64,000 bases of DNA, taken from the NCBI RefSeq assembly GCF_008931845.1, contig NZ_CP044535.1:806001-870000 (forward strand). Reading direction: 5' to 3'. The notes beneath the pieces were generated by a model. It ran no database searches and was not told the origin of the DNA. It saw nothing but the letters and a program-made list of their open reading frames with translations. A program made the translations under genes and the position numbers. Positions 1 through 8,006 of the stretch are shown here, piece by piece; the first letter of the stretch is position 1; every line of letters begins with the position of its first letter. Source of the stretch: Borrelia maritima. GTDB lineage: Bacteria > Spirochaetota > Spirochaetia > Borreliales > Borreliaceae.

Positions 1-169
1 ACTCTTCAGTTTTTTTGTAAAGTAGTAGCATTAAAACAAAAACTTCAGCAAATCCGCTAATTTCTTTAATAAATCCTCTTAAAAATCCTCTAAATCCTAA
101 AGATGTAAAAATTATTATTATTAATATGTCTACTATTCCAGTTATTTTTACAGGATCGTTTATTATCAT
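1..169 (-). CDS. CvpA-family membrane protein, 3' end beyond the window
   Basis: Only the N-terminal 56 codons are present; the gene runs off the left edge. The visible peptide begins [16 protein letters not shown] and continues with a hydrophobic stretch and a [12 protein letters not shown] motif. This resembles the start of CvpA/colicin-V-production family proteins: a first membrane helix followed by a basic R-G loop. The ATG (169-167) overlaps the murG stop in an ATGA arrangement, and an AAGGAG lies just upstream inside the murG end, so the two genes are probably translationally coupled. The exact function of this family is poorly defined; the family call rests on the short N-terminus only. 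Confidence 0.6.
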   Translation of the reverse strand, partial: MIINDPVKITGIVDILIIIIFTSLGFRGFLRGFIKEISGFAEVFVLMLLLYKKTEE

Positions 170-1257
170 TTAGATTTTTTCTCCTTAATATCTTTTATTA
201 GTAATTTGGCTATTAAAGTTGAAGAATGCTTATTATTGAATTTTTTGACATTTTCTTTGAGAGGGTTAATTTTTTCTCTATCTTTTAAAGTTTTTTTTAT
301 AATTTTTAAAATATTTATATTTAAAATTTCATCTTCATCTATATAAATGCAAGCATTTTGGTTTTTCAGTAATTTTGCATTTTTAATTTGATCTCCTCTA
401 GATCCTTTTTTAAGTGGAATCAAAATTGCACATGCGCCAGCATTTGCAATTTCCTTTATTGTCCCAGCTCCAGCTCTGCTTATTATTATATTGGAAAATT
501 TAACTATGCTTGCCATTTCTTCTGCATTAAAAAATTGCCTTCTAAGGTAATTATTTTCTCTCAGGGCATTTAAATTTTTTCCCGATTGATGAATGAAATA
601 GATTTCAGTATCTTTTTTAATGTGGAGTGCAAGGTTGTTTAAAGCATTAGCACCAAGAGATCCCCCAAGTATGCTAACAATTGGCTTGTTGGTGTTTTGG
701 GTTAATTGTTTGATTATTTTGGGATTTGGGTTTAAAAATTCTCTTCTTATGGGAGATCCTGTGTAGATAATTTTTTTATGGTTTTTAAAGTATTTTTCAC
801 TTTCTTTGAAGCTTATGTGTATTTTACTTGCGAATTTAGAGTTAATTTTTGTTGCAAGTCCAGGATCTAGATCCATTTCATGGGTTATGCTTTTTATTTT
901 TAGCAGACTGGATGCAATAATTGCAGGAGCCGACACAAAGCCCCCGGTTGCATAGATAATCTGAGGTTTATATTTTTTTAAAATGTAAAAGCTTTTTATT
1001 ATTCCAAGTATTACTTTGAAAAAGTCAGTAAAGTTTTGAAAAGAAAAATAGCGTCGAAGTTTTCCACATGGAATCGAAATAAATTGAATATTATCTTGTT
1101 CTTTTATTAGTTTTTCTTCTATAGAATTTTTTTTACCTATCCACAAAAATTCAATTTCATTGTCAAATTCTTTTAATTTTTGTATTATGGATATTCCTGG
1201 AAATACGTGACCTCCAGTCCCTCCCCCTGCAAAAAATATTGTTTTTTTATTTGACAT
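166..1257 (-). CDS. murG: MurG, UDP-GlcNAc:undecaprenyl-PP-MurNAc-pentapeptide GlcNAc transferase
   Basis: This enzyme makes lipid II from lipid I on the inner face of the cytoplasmic membrane. The 363-aa product is of normal family length. It begins with the glycine-rich donor/acceptor loop [10 protein letters not shown] (residues 11-20). It has the HEMD segment near residue 128, the second-domain loop [10 protein letters not shown] near residue 200, and the [12 protein letters not shown] nucleotide-sugar-binding motif near residue 260. The ATG start at 1257 lacks a strong Shine-Dalgarno sequence. The gene is followed immediately by the cvpA-like gene (ATGA overlap). Other lipid II steps in this window are MurC and MurJ, far away on the plus strand. 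Confidence 0.97.
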   Translation of the reverse strand: MSNKKTIFFAGGGTGGHVFPGISIIQKLKEFDNEIEFLWIGKKNSIEEKLIKEQDNIQFISIPCGKLRRYFSFQNFTDFFKVILGIIKSFYILKKYKPQIIYATGGFVSAPAIIASSLLKIKSITHEMDLDPGLATKINSKFASKIHISFKESEKYFKNHKKIIYTGSPIRREFLNPNPKIIKQLTQNTNKPIVSILGGSLGANALNNLALHIKKDTEIYFIHQSGKNLNALRENNYLRRQFFNAEEMASIVKFSNIIISRAGAGTIKEIANAGACAILIPLKKGSRGDQIKNAKLLKNQNACIYIDEDEILNINILKIIKKTLKDREKINPLKENVKKFNNKHSSTLIAKLLIKDIKEKKSK

Positions 1258-1401
1258 ATGTTTACTTATGAAAACAATAAAGCATTTGCTTTGTAATAAA
1301 TTTTTTCACATTTTATTTTAATAATATATTGCAATATTGGTATTTCCTTTGTTCTAAAATACTGATTCAATCTTAAAAATCGAATTTAATGAAATTTAAA
1401 T

Positions 1402-2196
1402 TCAAAATGTATTTTTTAAAAAATTTTCAATCTGAACTCCTTCTTTTTTTGAAATATTTACTTTAATTGACTCTTTTATTATTAAGTGAATAGCTTTTGT
1501 TGTTTTTTCTAAGGCTTGTTCTGTTTCAAATTTTTCCAAATGTCCTATAAGTAAGCTAGTAAATAAATCTCCTGTCCCGCTGAAATTTTGCTCTAATTCT
1601 TCTAAAAAAAACTCCGAGTATTCTTTGTTTTTAGGATTGTAGCAAATGTTTCCTAAAAGATTTCCTCTTTTAATGCTTGTAACAATTACCGTTGCTTTTG
1701 TATCAAGATTTAATATTGCTTTTATGATATCATCTTTGTTTTTAAGTTGTGAGCTTTTGCTTAGCATTTCAAGCTCAGTGATATTGGGCGTTATTATGTT
1801 TGCATACTTTATTATTTTTCTAAATCCACTAATTATTTTATTATCAAATATAGGGTAAATTTCTCCATTGTCAGCAAATACAGGATCAATTACAATTTTT
1901 TCAAATTTGATCAATTTAATTATTTTTTCTATTGTTGTTTGTTGTGCTTGGCTTCCCAGAAATCCCGTATAGAATATGTCGAAGTGTTCATTTTGTTCTT
2001 TCCACATCTTGATAAATTTTTCTAGATGATCAGTTAAATCTACTATTTCAAATTTTTTATAAGCTGTAGAAGCAGAAAGGACAGCTGTTACAAAAGGGCA
2101 TACTTGCATATTAAATGAAGATAATACTGGTATGCATATTGTAAGGGATGTTCTTCCCATGCTTGAAATGTCATGCATTGCTAAAATTCTTTTCAT
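1402..2196 (-). CDS. pdxK: Pyridoxal/pyridoxine kinase (PdxK/PdxY type)
   Basis: A ribokinase-fold kinase of 264 aa that phosphorylates B6 vitamers to PLP or its precursors. The N-terminus [18 protein letters not shown], the central ...[10 protein letters not shown] segment and the anion-hole motif SGTGDLF (about residues 206-212) with the catalytic Asp are typical of PdxK/PdxY/ThiD-like kinases; the HDISSMGR opening favours pyridoxal kinase. The start codon lies 26 bases inside the 3' end of tsaD, so the two are probably cotranscribed. With no B6 biosynthesis genes nearby, this looks like vitamin salvage. The exact substrate (PL versus PN/HMP) is not decided by the sequence. Confidence 0.88.
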   Translation of the reverse strand: MKRILAMHDISSMGRTSLTICIPVLSSFNMQVCPFVTAVLSASTAYKKFEIVDLTDHLEKFIKMWKEQNEHFDIFYTGFLGSQAQQTTIEKIIKLIKFEKIVIDPVFADNGEIYPIFDNKIISGFRKIIKYANIITPNITELEMLSKSSQLKNKDDIIKAILNLDTKATVIVTSIKRGNLLGNICYNPKNKEYSEFFLEELEQNFSGTGDLFTSLLIGHLEKFETEQALEKTTKAIHLIIKESIKVNISKKEGVQIENFLKNTF

Positions 2197-3211
2197 TATG
2201 TTTCCCTCTATACTGGTTTTTATAATTTTCTATTCTTGAATTTGCATCAATTTCAATTGGACTTTCTCCATATTTTAAATACATATTAAATCCAAGTCCC
2301 GCAATCATTGCACCATTATCTGTGCAAAGATCAAGAGGAGGGTAGTAAGTTTGTATTTTAAGTTTACCTATTTTTTCTCTTAAGTATAAATTGCTTGCAA
2401 CACCGCCTGCTATTACCAATTTGTTAATTTGAGTGTCTTTTATTGCTCTTTTTAGTGGAGTGATTAGATTTTCAAAGGCAGCTTTTTGGAAGCTTGCAGC
2501 TATATTATTTTTTGTTGTTGGATTATCTTTGATTTTGAATTTTTCGAGTTGATGTATGCAAGCTGTTTTTAGCCCAGAGTATGAAAAATCATACCAGTTT
2601 TCTTTTTTTTTAAAGGTAGTAACTGGAAATTTAAATGTATTTTCATCTCCATTTTTAGATATTTGTTCAATGTTTGGGCCTCCCGGAAATCCCATATCAT
2701 AATGTTTTGCTACTTTGTCAAAAGCTTCTCCGCAAGAATCATCTAGAGTTTTTCCAAGTATTTCAACATCATCGAAATTTTTTTGTTTAGCAATCAATGT
2801 ATGCCCACCACTTAACAATAATGATATGAATGGGTATTCTATTTTTGAGTGCATTAAAGGGGCGTAAAGATGGCCCAAGATGTGATCAATGCAAATAATA
2901 GGTTTTTTTAATGAAATTGCTAGGCCTTTGGCAAAGTTTAGTCCAACTATTAAGGATCCAATGAGCCCAGGTTTGGATGTTACAGCTATTAAGTCAATTT
3001 CAGATATTTTAGTGTTGGCCTTTTTGAGTGCTTTTATGCAAACAGACATAATAGCTTCAGTATGAAGTCTTGAAGCAATCTCAGGTACTATGCCGTAATA
3101 TTTTTTGTGTTCTTTTTGATTTAATTTTATATTGCTTAAAATATGAATGCCGTTTTCTACTACAGCTACGCAACAGTCGTCACAAGAGGTTTCTATTCCA
3201 AGCACTTTCAT
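2171..3211 (-). CDS. tsaD: TsaD, tRNA N6-threonylcarbamoyladenosine transferase
   Basis: Catalytic subunit that transfers threonylcarbamoyl to A37 of ANN-decoding tRNAs, acting with TsaB/TsaE. The 346-aa product is full length. It starts [12 protein letters not shown] (ASKHA phosphate loop), has the metal-binding pair H110-x3-H114 in [11 protein letters not shown], the LSGGH motif (about 134-137), and the C-terminal GGVASN and [10 protein letters not shown] segments. Its 3' end overlaps pdxK by 26 bp, and its start overlaps the end of the upstream deacetylase gene by 4 bp (ATGA). The unusual operon of unrelated functions suggests transcriptional convenience rather than a pathway. Confidence 0.96.
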   Translation of the reverse strand: MKVLGIETSCDDCCVAVVENGIHILSNIKLNQKEHKKYYGIVPEIASRLHTEAIMSVCIKALKKANTKISEIDLIAVTSKPGLIGSLIVGLNFAKGLAISLKKPIICIDHILGHLYAPLMHSKIEYPFISLLLSGGHTLIAKQKNFDDVEILGKTLDDSCGEAFDKVAKHYDMGFPGGPNIEQISKNGDENTFKFPVTTFKKKENWYDFSYSGLKTACIHQLEKFKIKDNPTTKNNIAASFQKAAFENLITPLKRAIKDTQINKLVIAGGVASNLYLREKIGKLKIQTYYPPLDLCTDNGAMIAGLGFNMYLKYGESPIEIDANSRIENYKNQYRGKHNEKNFSNA

Positions 3212-4077
3212 TTTATTGTTTCCTCGTAAAGATTTAATAAATTGTCAAATTCGAATTCCCGGTTTAAATTAGGACTTTCTTTTTTAAGAACTTTTAGTGT
3301 GTTTTTGGACCAAATGTGCCCGATTACTTTTACTATTCCATATTTTCGGGCAATATTTTTTGCTTTTTCTAGCTCCTTTAATACAGACTCTTCTGTGTCT
3401 TTACTGTCAAGGAATACATCTCTTTTTTCTACTCTAACGCCTATTTCTCTTGCTATTATTTTTGATACGCTTTCCGCAATAGTTACGCTGTCGAAAAAAT
3501 ATCTGTTAATCTCTTTAAGTTTTGTCAAAATGATTTTCATCACATCTTTATTTGAAGTTATTAGACTACCCATGTGGTTATTCATTATTTTTGCATCAGG
3601 ATATTTTTCGAATGCTTTTTCAATTTTTTTGTGTATTTCTTCCTTTTTATCTTTTATGTTTATATGAAATTTTTCTATTGCATTTCTATGTTTTGATTGC
3701 ATTGGGAAATGTATTATTATTGTTTTGCCATTATTTTTTAGTTTTTCATATAAAATCATTGATTTTGGTAAAAATGGAATAATAGCATAATTTATTTCAA
3801 GATTAAGTTTTATAAATTGTTCTAGCATAAATTCATCATAACCCACATCGTCGATGATTAAGTAAAATTTAGGCTTGATTTTGGCTTTTTTGTTTTCTAT
3901 TATTAGCTTGTCTTTTTGTATTGTTTCAAATCCATCTTTAAATGGTGTATTTACAATTTTTGAGTTGTTGTTAAAATATAATAAACTTGTAAATACTTGA
4001 GTTATTCCAATAATAATAGCAATTATAATAAAAATTACAACAATAAATTTGTTTTTTTTAATATAAAATATTAACAT
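3208..4077 (-). CDS. Divergent polysaccharide deacetylase family protein (YibQ/DUF610-like)
   Basis: A 289-aa protein with one N-terminal membrane anchor (about residues 10-33) and a periplasmic domain. It carries a NodB-like fold signature: LIIDDVGYD (Asp76/Asp77), NYAIIPF, HFPMQS, NNHMGS near residue 167, and a late GHIW. This pattern matches the divergent polysaccharide deacetylase family, whose substrate is not established; a role in cell-wall or glycan trimming is inference. The ATG (4077-4075) lies inside the 3' arm of an 11-bp inverted repeat, and no clear Shine-Dalgarno precedes it. The gene sits directly downstream of rpoS, so read-through from rpoS could link its expression to that regulon. 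Confidence 0.75.
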   Translation of the reverse strand: MLIFYIKKNKFIVVIFIIIAIIIGITQVFTSLLYFNNNSKIVNTPFKDGFETIQKDKLIIENKKAKIKPKFYLIIDDVGYDEFMLEQFIKLNLEINYAIIPFLPKSMILYEKLKNNGKTIIIHFPMQSKHRNAIEKFHINIKDKKEEIHKKIEKAFEKYPDAKIMNNHMGSLITSNKDVMKIILTKLKEINRYFFDSVTIAESVSKIIAREIGVRVEKRDVFLDSKDTEESVLKELEKAKNIARKYGIVKVIGHIWSKNTLKVLKKESPNLNREFEFDNLLNLYEETIK

Positions 4078-4122
4078 TCATGACCACTGACTTAAAAGTA
4101 GATCAGAACATGTCATGAATGT
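4074..4122 (-). promoter_or_regulatory. Inverted repeat hairpin between rpoS and the deacetylase gene
   Basis: ACATTCATGAC (4074-4084) and GTCATGAATGT (4112-4122) are perfect 11-bp complements separated by 27 bases, with a short inner pairing CTGA/TCAG. On the transcribed strand the hairpin starts a few bases after the rpoS stop, and its 3' arm contains the ATG of the next gene. No U-tract follows, so it is not a typical intrinsic terminator. It could occlude the downstream start codon or protect the rpoS 3' end. Confidence 0.5.
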
Positions 4123-4127
4123 CAATG

Positions 4128-4928
4128 TTAATTTATCTCTTCTTTTAGTTTTTTAAGAACTCTTTTTTCAATTTGTCTTACAGTTTCTGATGATATTCCA
4201 AGTTCTGTTGAAATATCTTTTAGGGTGCTTTTTTTGGGACTATTGTCCAGGTTGTATCTTTTTTTGATTATGTATCTCTCCTTTTCATTTAATTTTGTTT
4301 CAAGTATATAATTTAAATGTTTGAGAGTTGAATCTTGTTCAAGGGTGATTTCAGGATTAAAAGAATTATCCTCGTATAGATTTAAGAGTGTTGAGTTTTC
4401 AGATCCCTCTATTTCTTTATCTAGAGAATATTCTTTTTCAAGATAAGGAATAATTTTTATATATTGGGCAGGAGACAGATTAAATCTTTTCATTATTTCT
4501 TCTTTTTTGGGCGATTTTTCTTCTTCTGTTAAATATTTATTTATTTGCAGTATTAGATTTTCTTTTCTGTATGGGACTTTTACCAATCTGGTTTTAGTGT
4601 TTAATGCTCTTTGTAGTGATTGCTTAATCCAAAATGATGCATAAGTTGAAAATTTAGTGTTTTTATTCGGATCATATTTCTCGGCAGCTCTTATTAATCC
4701 CAAGTTGCCCTCTTGAATTAAGTCTTCAATTTTTAGTCCTTTGCCCGCATATCTTTTTATTATTTTTAAAACAAGCCGCAAATTTGCGTTTATCATTTTG
4801 TTTTTTGCTTTTGCGTTGCCTCTTTGGATTTGTCCTGCAAGTTTAATCTCTTCTTCGTGAGTAATTAGCTTATGTTCTCTTACCGATTTTAAATATATAT
4901 TTAAATCCTCGTTGCTAAATATATTCAT
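4128..4928 (-). CDS. rpoS: RNA polymerase sigma factor RpoS
   Basis: A 266-aa sigma-70-family factor. Region 2 is clear (ANLRLVLKI, then DLIQEGNLGLIRAAEKYDP, KFSTYASFWIKQSLQRA, about residues 48-109). Region 4 ends with a helix-turn-helix (LKDISTELGISSETVRQIEKR, about 236-257). It lacks an extended region 1.1, as expected for an alternative group 2/3 factor. In Borrelia this protein controls the tick-to-mammal switch (established knowledge). The ATG at 4928 is preceded by AGGGGAG at a long spacing of about 13 bases. A sigma-54-type promoter lies about 60 bases upstream, which identifies it with the RpoN-RpoS cascade. Confidence 0.96.
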   Translation of the reverse strand: MNIFSNEDLNIYLKSVREHKLITHEEEIKLAGQIQRGNAKAKNKMINANLRLVLKIIKRYAGKGLKIEDLIQEGNLGLIRAAEKYDPNKNTKFSTYASFWIKQSLQRALNTKTRLVKVPYRKENLILQINKYLTEEEKSPKKEEIMKRFNLSPAQYIKIIPYLEKEYSLDKEIEGSENSTLLNLYEDNSFNPEITLEQDSTLKHLNYILETKLNEKERYIIKKRYNLDNSPKKSTLKDISTELGISSETVRQIEKRVLKKLKEEIN

Positions 4929-4988
4929 AATAGTGTATTTTCTCCCCTTTCTTGAATGTTATTATTAGTTGTTACTACTTAATCTACA

Positions 4989-5005
4989 TGCAAAAATTAT
5001 GCCAA
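4989..5005 (-). promoter_or_regulatory. Sigma-54 (RpoN) promoter of rpoS, -24/-12
   Basis: On the minus strand the sequence is TTGGCATAATTTTTGCA. The invariant GG (5003-5002) and GC (4991-4990) are separated by 10 bases, the exact -24/-12 spacing for sigma-54. Expected transcription start is near 4978, giving a leader of about 50 nt. RpoN-dependent rpoS transcription in B. burgdorferi is established. No normal -35/-10 pair stands out between this element and the ATG. Confidence 0.9.
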
Positions 5006-5023
5006 TTTAGTTTAAAAATAGTT

Positions 5024-5033
5024 TTTAATTAAA
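5024..5033. promoter_or_regulatory. Palindrome TTTAATTAAA upstream of the rpoS promoter, possible BosR-type site
   Basis: A perfect 10-bp palindrome sits about 20 bp upstream of the -24 element. BosR is known to bind AT-rich direct or inverted repeats of the TTTAA/TTAAA type upstream of rpoS. The sequence resembles such a box but lacks the central spacer base I recall for the consensus. AT-only palindromes are frequent in this genome, so the assignment is tentative. Confidence 0.35.
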
Positions 5034-5050
5034 TTAGATATATTTTTTTT

Positions 5051-5064
5051 GGGGGGAGGGGGAG
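5051..5064. other. G-rich tract (G6-A-G5-A-G) after a T8 run
   Basis: A run of T8 followed by six G, A, five G, A, G lies between the end of the rod-binding gene and the rpoS promoter. It stands out in a genome where G runs are rare. There are too few separate G runs for a four-tract quadruplex. It could be a slippage-prone tract, a protein-binding element or a spacer; no function can be assigned from sequence. Confidence 0.5.
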
Positions 5065-5081
5065 TGTTTTTTTAAATTATT

Positions 5082-5402
5082 TTATTTATTTTTTTGTAAT
5101 TGATTGTAAATCGAATTTGCAATTCCAAAGCTTTGAGATTGTGCTATTTGTTTTGCTCTTTGTTCGTAAAGCATGTCTTCGAAAATTTCTTCTACTTGGC
5201 CTCCGCTTAGCAAATTTTGATCTTTGTTAAGGGTTTTTTTCATGCTTTCAAGCATTTGTTTTATAAATATGGCTTCAAATTCTAAAGAAGCTTTTCGAAG
5301 TTCTTCGTTTTTTTGAAAGGATTTTTTTATTTCTGCCGGATTTTTAAAATTATTTATTTGATTTTTAAATTTTAGATTTTGTAAATTAATTTTAGTTTCC
5401 AT
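5082..5402 (-). CDS. Flagellar rod-binding protein (FlgJ N-terminal domain only)
   Basis: About 106 aa corresponding to the rod-binding domain of FlgJ: ELRKASLEFEAIFIKQMLESM, then LSGGQVEEIFEDMLYEQRAKQIA, ending SFGIANSIYNQL. The C-terminal muramidase domain of enterobacterial FlgJ is absent, as in many spirochaetes. I chose the ATG at 5402 because a GGAGGAAG lies 6 bases upstream and the ATG overlaps the flgI stop. A farther upstream ATG (5432) lies deep in flgI with no ribosome site. It is cotranscribed with flgI, and the product should act in rod assembly in the periplasm. Confidence 0.85.
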   Translation of the reverse strand: METKINLQNLKFKNQINNFKNPAEIKKSFQKNEELRKASLEFEAIFIKQMLESMKKTLNKDQNLLSGGQVEEIFEDMLYEQRAKQIAQSQSFGIANSIYNQLQKNK

Positions 5403-6393
5403 TAACTTCTTCCTCCAAGATAAGTTCTCCATTTAATTTATTAATTTTTTGTGCAGCTTGAATTATTTGAATTAATTCTTTATTACTAAGATTGTTGGAA
5501 TTTTTCAATATAAATTCGTTTAATTTCATTGAGTTTACTTGAATTGTTTTTTTATTATTGTTGCTTAAAATATTTTGATCGTCTTTTTCAATAGAAAATG
5601 TAAACGTTCCTATTTCTGCATTTTCACTTGCTAGGATAATGCCATTTTTTTTGTCTATTAATATTTTAGGATTAGTTTCTATTTTAATATTTTCAATTTC
5701 TTCTAATAAGCTCAGTTTTTTTACTTCTATTTCTATTGTGTTATCTGATTTAATTTTGTTGTTTATTTTTTTAGAAGTTAGTATTTTGTGAATTTTATTT
5801 ACTAACGTATAATTTCCTTTTTTAAGAATTATATTATAGCTGTAGTTAATATTTTGATTATCATTTATTATTATGCCATCTAAAGTGTATTCGTATCCTT
5901 TTAATTTGTTATTGGTCTGTATAATTCCTGATGCAATTGCTATTATTTTCCCTTCTTTATTTTTCAGATTTGTTTTTAAAAGTATTCCATTTGTTAAATC
6001 TTTTGCGTCTAATATTGATGCAAGGTAAGCTTTATGTTTTGAGCCTTTGATCGTATTGCCTGTTACTTGGAGGCTGACATTTACTAGTGCAATATTTTTG
6101 CTTTCTATGTTATTAGAATTTATTTCATTTATTGCATTGTTTTCTTCTAAAATTTTACTTAAAAGGTTTTTTTGTTTTGGAGAGTCTCCTTTTCCAGCAA
6201 GACCCGCTACTATTCCAATGCCTGTTAAAAAAGTTGTGTTTGTGGAATAAATGTTTGCAATTTCTTTTAATTTTACGCTTTCAGATAGATTATATTTAAA
6301 TGATTGTTCTGTTTTTAGTCCCATTGAAGCTTTATTTGTTTGAGCTAGCGTGCTTGTTGCAAGTGCAATTAACACCAACGTTAGTTTGTTCAT
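5392..6393 (-). CDS. flgI: FlgI, flagellar P-ring protein
   Basis: 333 aa with an N-terminal signal peptide (MNKLTLVLIALATSTLAQ, cleavage about residue 17). Family motifs follow: KLKEIANIYSTNTTFLTGIGIVAGLAGKGDS (the normal G-x-G-L-x-G-T-G-D-S region, here slightly changed), VNVSLQVTG, ASILDAKDL and the C-terminal NELIQIIQAAQKINKLNGELI. In Borrelia the flagellar motor lacks an outer-membrane L-ring, so the protein would form a periplasmic ring around the rod. It has its own sigma-70-like promoter just upstream and overlaps the rod-binding gene by 11 bp. Confidence 0.93.
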   Translation of the reverse strand: MNKLTLVLIALATSTLAQTNKASMGLKTEQSFKYNLSESVKLKEIANIYSTNTTFLTGIGIVAGLAGKGDSPKQKNLLSKILEENNAINEINSNNIESKNIALVNVSLQVTGNTIKGSKHKAYLASILDAKDLTNGILLKTNLKNKEGKIIAIASGIIQTNNKLKGYEYTLDGIIINDNQNINYSYNIILKKGNYTLVNKIHKILTSKKINNKIKSDNTIEIEVKKLSLLEEIENIKIETNPKILIDKKNGIILASENAEIGTFTFSIEKDDQNILSNNNKKTIQVNSMKLNEFILKNSNNLSNKELIQIIQAAQKINKLNGELILEEEVNGN

Positions 6394-6435
6394 TATTTAT
6401 CCTATTTATTTAATATCTATTATTTTATATCAATT

Positions 6436-6463
6436 ATTATAATTAATGAAATTTTTTTGGCAA
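6436..6463 (-). promoter_or_regulatory. Sigma-70-type promoter for flgI
   Basis: On the minus strand TTGCCA (6463-6458) is followed after 16 bases by a perfect TATAAT (6441-6436). The start site would be near 6429, about 36 bases before the flgI ATG. This is one of the best -35/-10 matches in the window and suggests flgI and the rod-binding gene can be transcribed apart from flhO-flgG. Confidence 0.65.
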
Positions 6464-6547
6464 ATTGCTGATTTAATCCTTAATTGTTAAATGTTTAAAT
6501 TAAGACAGATTAAAATTAATAATTTTTAGATTAAGAAAAATTAAGCA

Positions 6548-7195
6548 TTATTCTTTTTGCACTTTATTTAACCTTATTTCTTCATTTTTGGTTGTGTTAC
6601 GTATAACTTTATATTTACTATTGTTTAATTCATTTAGACTTAAAACATCATTTATTCTGGTTGTGTTAATTTTGTATTTAAAGTATGTATTGTGTTCATT
6701 AAGGATTTCATTTTTTTTTAGATTTTCTTTTGCAAATACAATAGGTTCAATTATATCAATATACATATTAATGTAATTGTGTCTTTTGTAACTTTCAAAG
6801 TTTTTTGCATAATAAACCATAGTTTTTTGAATTGGAATATTTTTGTATGAAGTGTTGCCTTTGACTTTAAATTTTATTTTTTTAAAAAATTTGTCTTCTA
6901 TGTTTATTTCAGATTCATCAAAGTTGAATTGAAGTATATAGATATTTTCATTTGATAAATTTTTTGTAATGTAATAAATCATTTCAAAAATTATTGATTT
7001 TTTTGTTAAATTTGGAGGAATATATATTTTTGATAAGCTTTGATTGTTGCATACTTTTGAATATTTCTTTGAAAAGAAATATGCTTTACTAGGAGTAATG
7101 TTGAAACACAAATCATGATCAACGCCTATTATTGGGCTTGTTATGAAAAGAAAAAATAAAATAAAAATAAATAATTCAAATATTTTTTTTTTTAT
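6548..7195 (-). CDS. flgA: FlgA-like flagellar P-ring chaperone, non-standard start
   Basis: The C-terminal half carries an SAF-like domain (KENLKKNEILNEHN..., IRNTTKNEEI) as in FlgA, the periplasmic chaperone of FlgI, and the gene lies between flgG and flgI. The first standard start is a TTG at 7111. However, the frame stays open upstream to the flgG stop and encodes KKKIFELFIFILFFLFITSPIIG, split by a charged n-region and a hydrophobic core: a clear signal peptide that a periplasmic chaperone needs. That stretch has no ATG, GTG or TTG. An ATA at 7195-7193, seven bases after AAAAAGG, is a possible start. An A11 tract (7182-7192) lies within it, so slippage is also possible. The interval given includes the signal peptide. 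Confidence 0.65.
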   Translation of the reverse strand: MKKKIFELFIFILFFLFITSPIIGVDHDLCFNITPSKAYFFSKKYSKVCNNQSLSKIYIPPNLTKKSIIFEMIYYITKNLSNENIYILQFNFDESEINIEDKFFKKIKFKVKGNTSYKNIPIQKTMVYYAKNFESYKRHNYINMYIDIIEPIVFAKENLKKNEILNEHNTYFKYKINTTRINDVLSLNELNNSKYKVIRNTTKNEEIRLNKVQKE

Positions 7196-7196
7196 T

Positions 7197-7994
7197 TTAT
7201 TGCCTTTTTAAATTATTTGCTATTCCTAGCATATTGTCAGAAGTTTGAATAGCTTTTGAGTTTATTTCGTAAGCTCTTTGGGCTACTATCATTGTTACCA
7301 TTTCCTCAGCAATAGATACATTTGACATTTCAAGAATGCCTTGCCTTAGTCTTCCCATTCCTTCACTTCCTGGTGTTCCTGTTATTTCTGGGCCTGACCC
7401 AACTGTTTCTTTGAATAAATTGCTACCAATAGCACTTAGCCCTGCAGGATTAACAAATCTTGATATTTCAATTTGCCCAAGCTCTATTGGCTCGTTACTG
7501 TTGTCAATTTTTGCTGATACTATCCCCTCTTCAGATATTGTAATTGAGTTTTGGATATATTCTTCTGGGAAGAATATATTAGGTAATACTTTGTATCCTT
7601 GGCTTGTTACAAGCTCTCGATTAGAATCGATTTTAAAAGATCCATCTCTAGTATATCCATAAGTTCCATCAGGCATAAGAATTTTGTAAAATCCATCTCC
7701 TTCAATAGCAACGTCAGTGAGCAAATTGGTGGACTGCATTTTTCCTTGTTCGAATATTCTCTGAGTGGCAGCAATTTTTGTTCCGTGACCAACTTGATTT
7801 CCAAGCGGTCTTAAAGTATTTTCAGTTGCAGGAGTTCCTGCTCTGTTGTGAGTTTGATAAATTAAGTCCTCAAACTCTGCTCTTACTTTTTTAAATCCTG
7901 TAGTATTTACATTTGAAAGATTATTAGCAATTGTGTCTACATTGTATTGTTGTGCAGTCATTCCACTTGCTGCTGTCCATAATGCTCGCATCAT
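7197..7994 (-). CDS. flgG: FlgG, flagellar distal rod protein
   Basis: 265 aa, typical length. It begins MMRALWTAASGMTAQQ with the NNLSNVNTTGFKK motif (flagellar basal-body rod domain). It carries central GDGFYKILMPDGTYGYTRDG and ends with the conserved SNVSIAEEMVTMIVAQRAYEINSKAIQTSDNML C-terminal helix. AAGGAG precedes tandem ATG codons. It is followed directly by the flgA-like gene and preceded by flhO with only 12 bases between, forming a rod operon. Confidence 0.97.
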   Translation of the reverse strand: MMRALWTAASGMTAQQYNVDTIANNLSNVNTTGFKKVRAEFEDLIYQTHNRAGTPATENTLRPLGNQVGHGTKIAATQRIFEQGKMQSTNLLTDVAIEGDGFYKILMPDGTYGYTRDGSFKIDSNRELVTSQGYKVLPNIFFPEEYIQNSITISEEGIVSAKIDNSNEPIELGQIEISRFVNPAGLSAIGSNLFKETVGSGPEITGTPGSEGMGRLRQGILEMSNVSIAEEMVTMIVAQRAYEINSKAIQTSDNMLGIANNLKRQ

Positions 7995-8006
7995 AAAATA
8001 TGCTCC

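Noticed and set aside
1279-1292. AAAGCATTTGCTTT hairpin upstream of murG
   Set aside because: A 5-bp stem in an AT-rich gap; too small to support as a terminator or regulator.
5403-5432. Earlier start for the rod-binding protein at 5432
   Set aside because: It lies inside flgI without a ribosome site; ATG 5402 has GGAGGAAG at good spacing.
7607-7804. Open frames overlapping flgG on both strands
   Set aside because: They are antisense or out-of-frame shadows of a well-conserved flgG.
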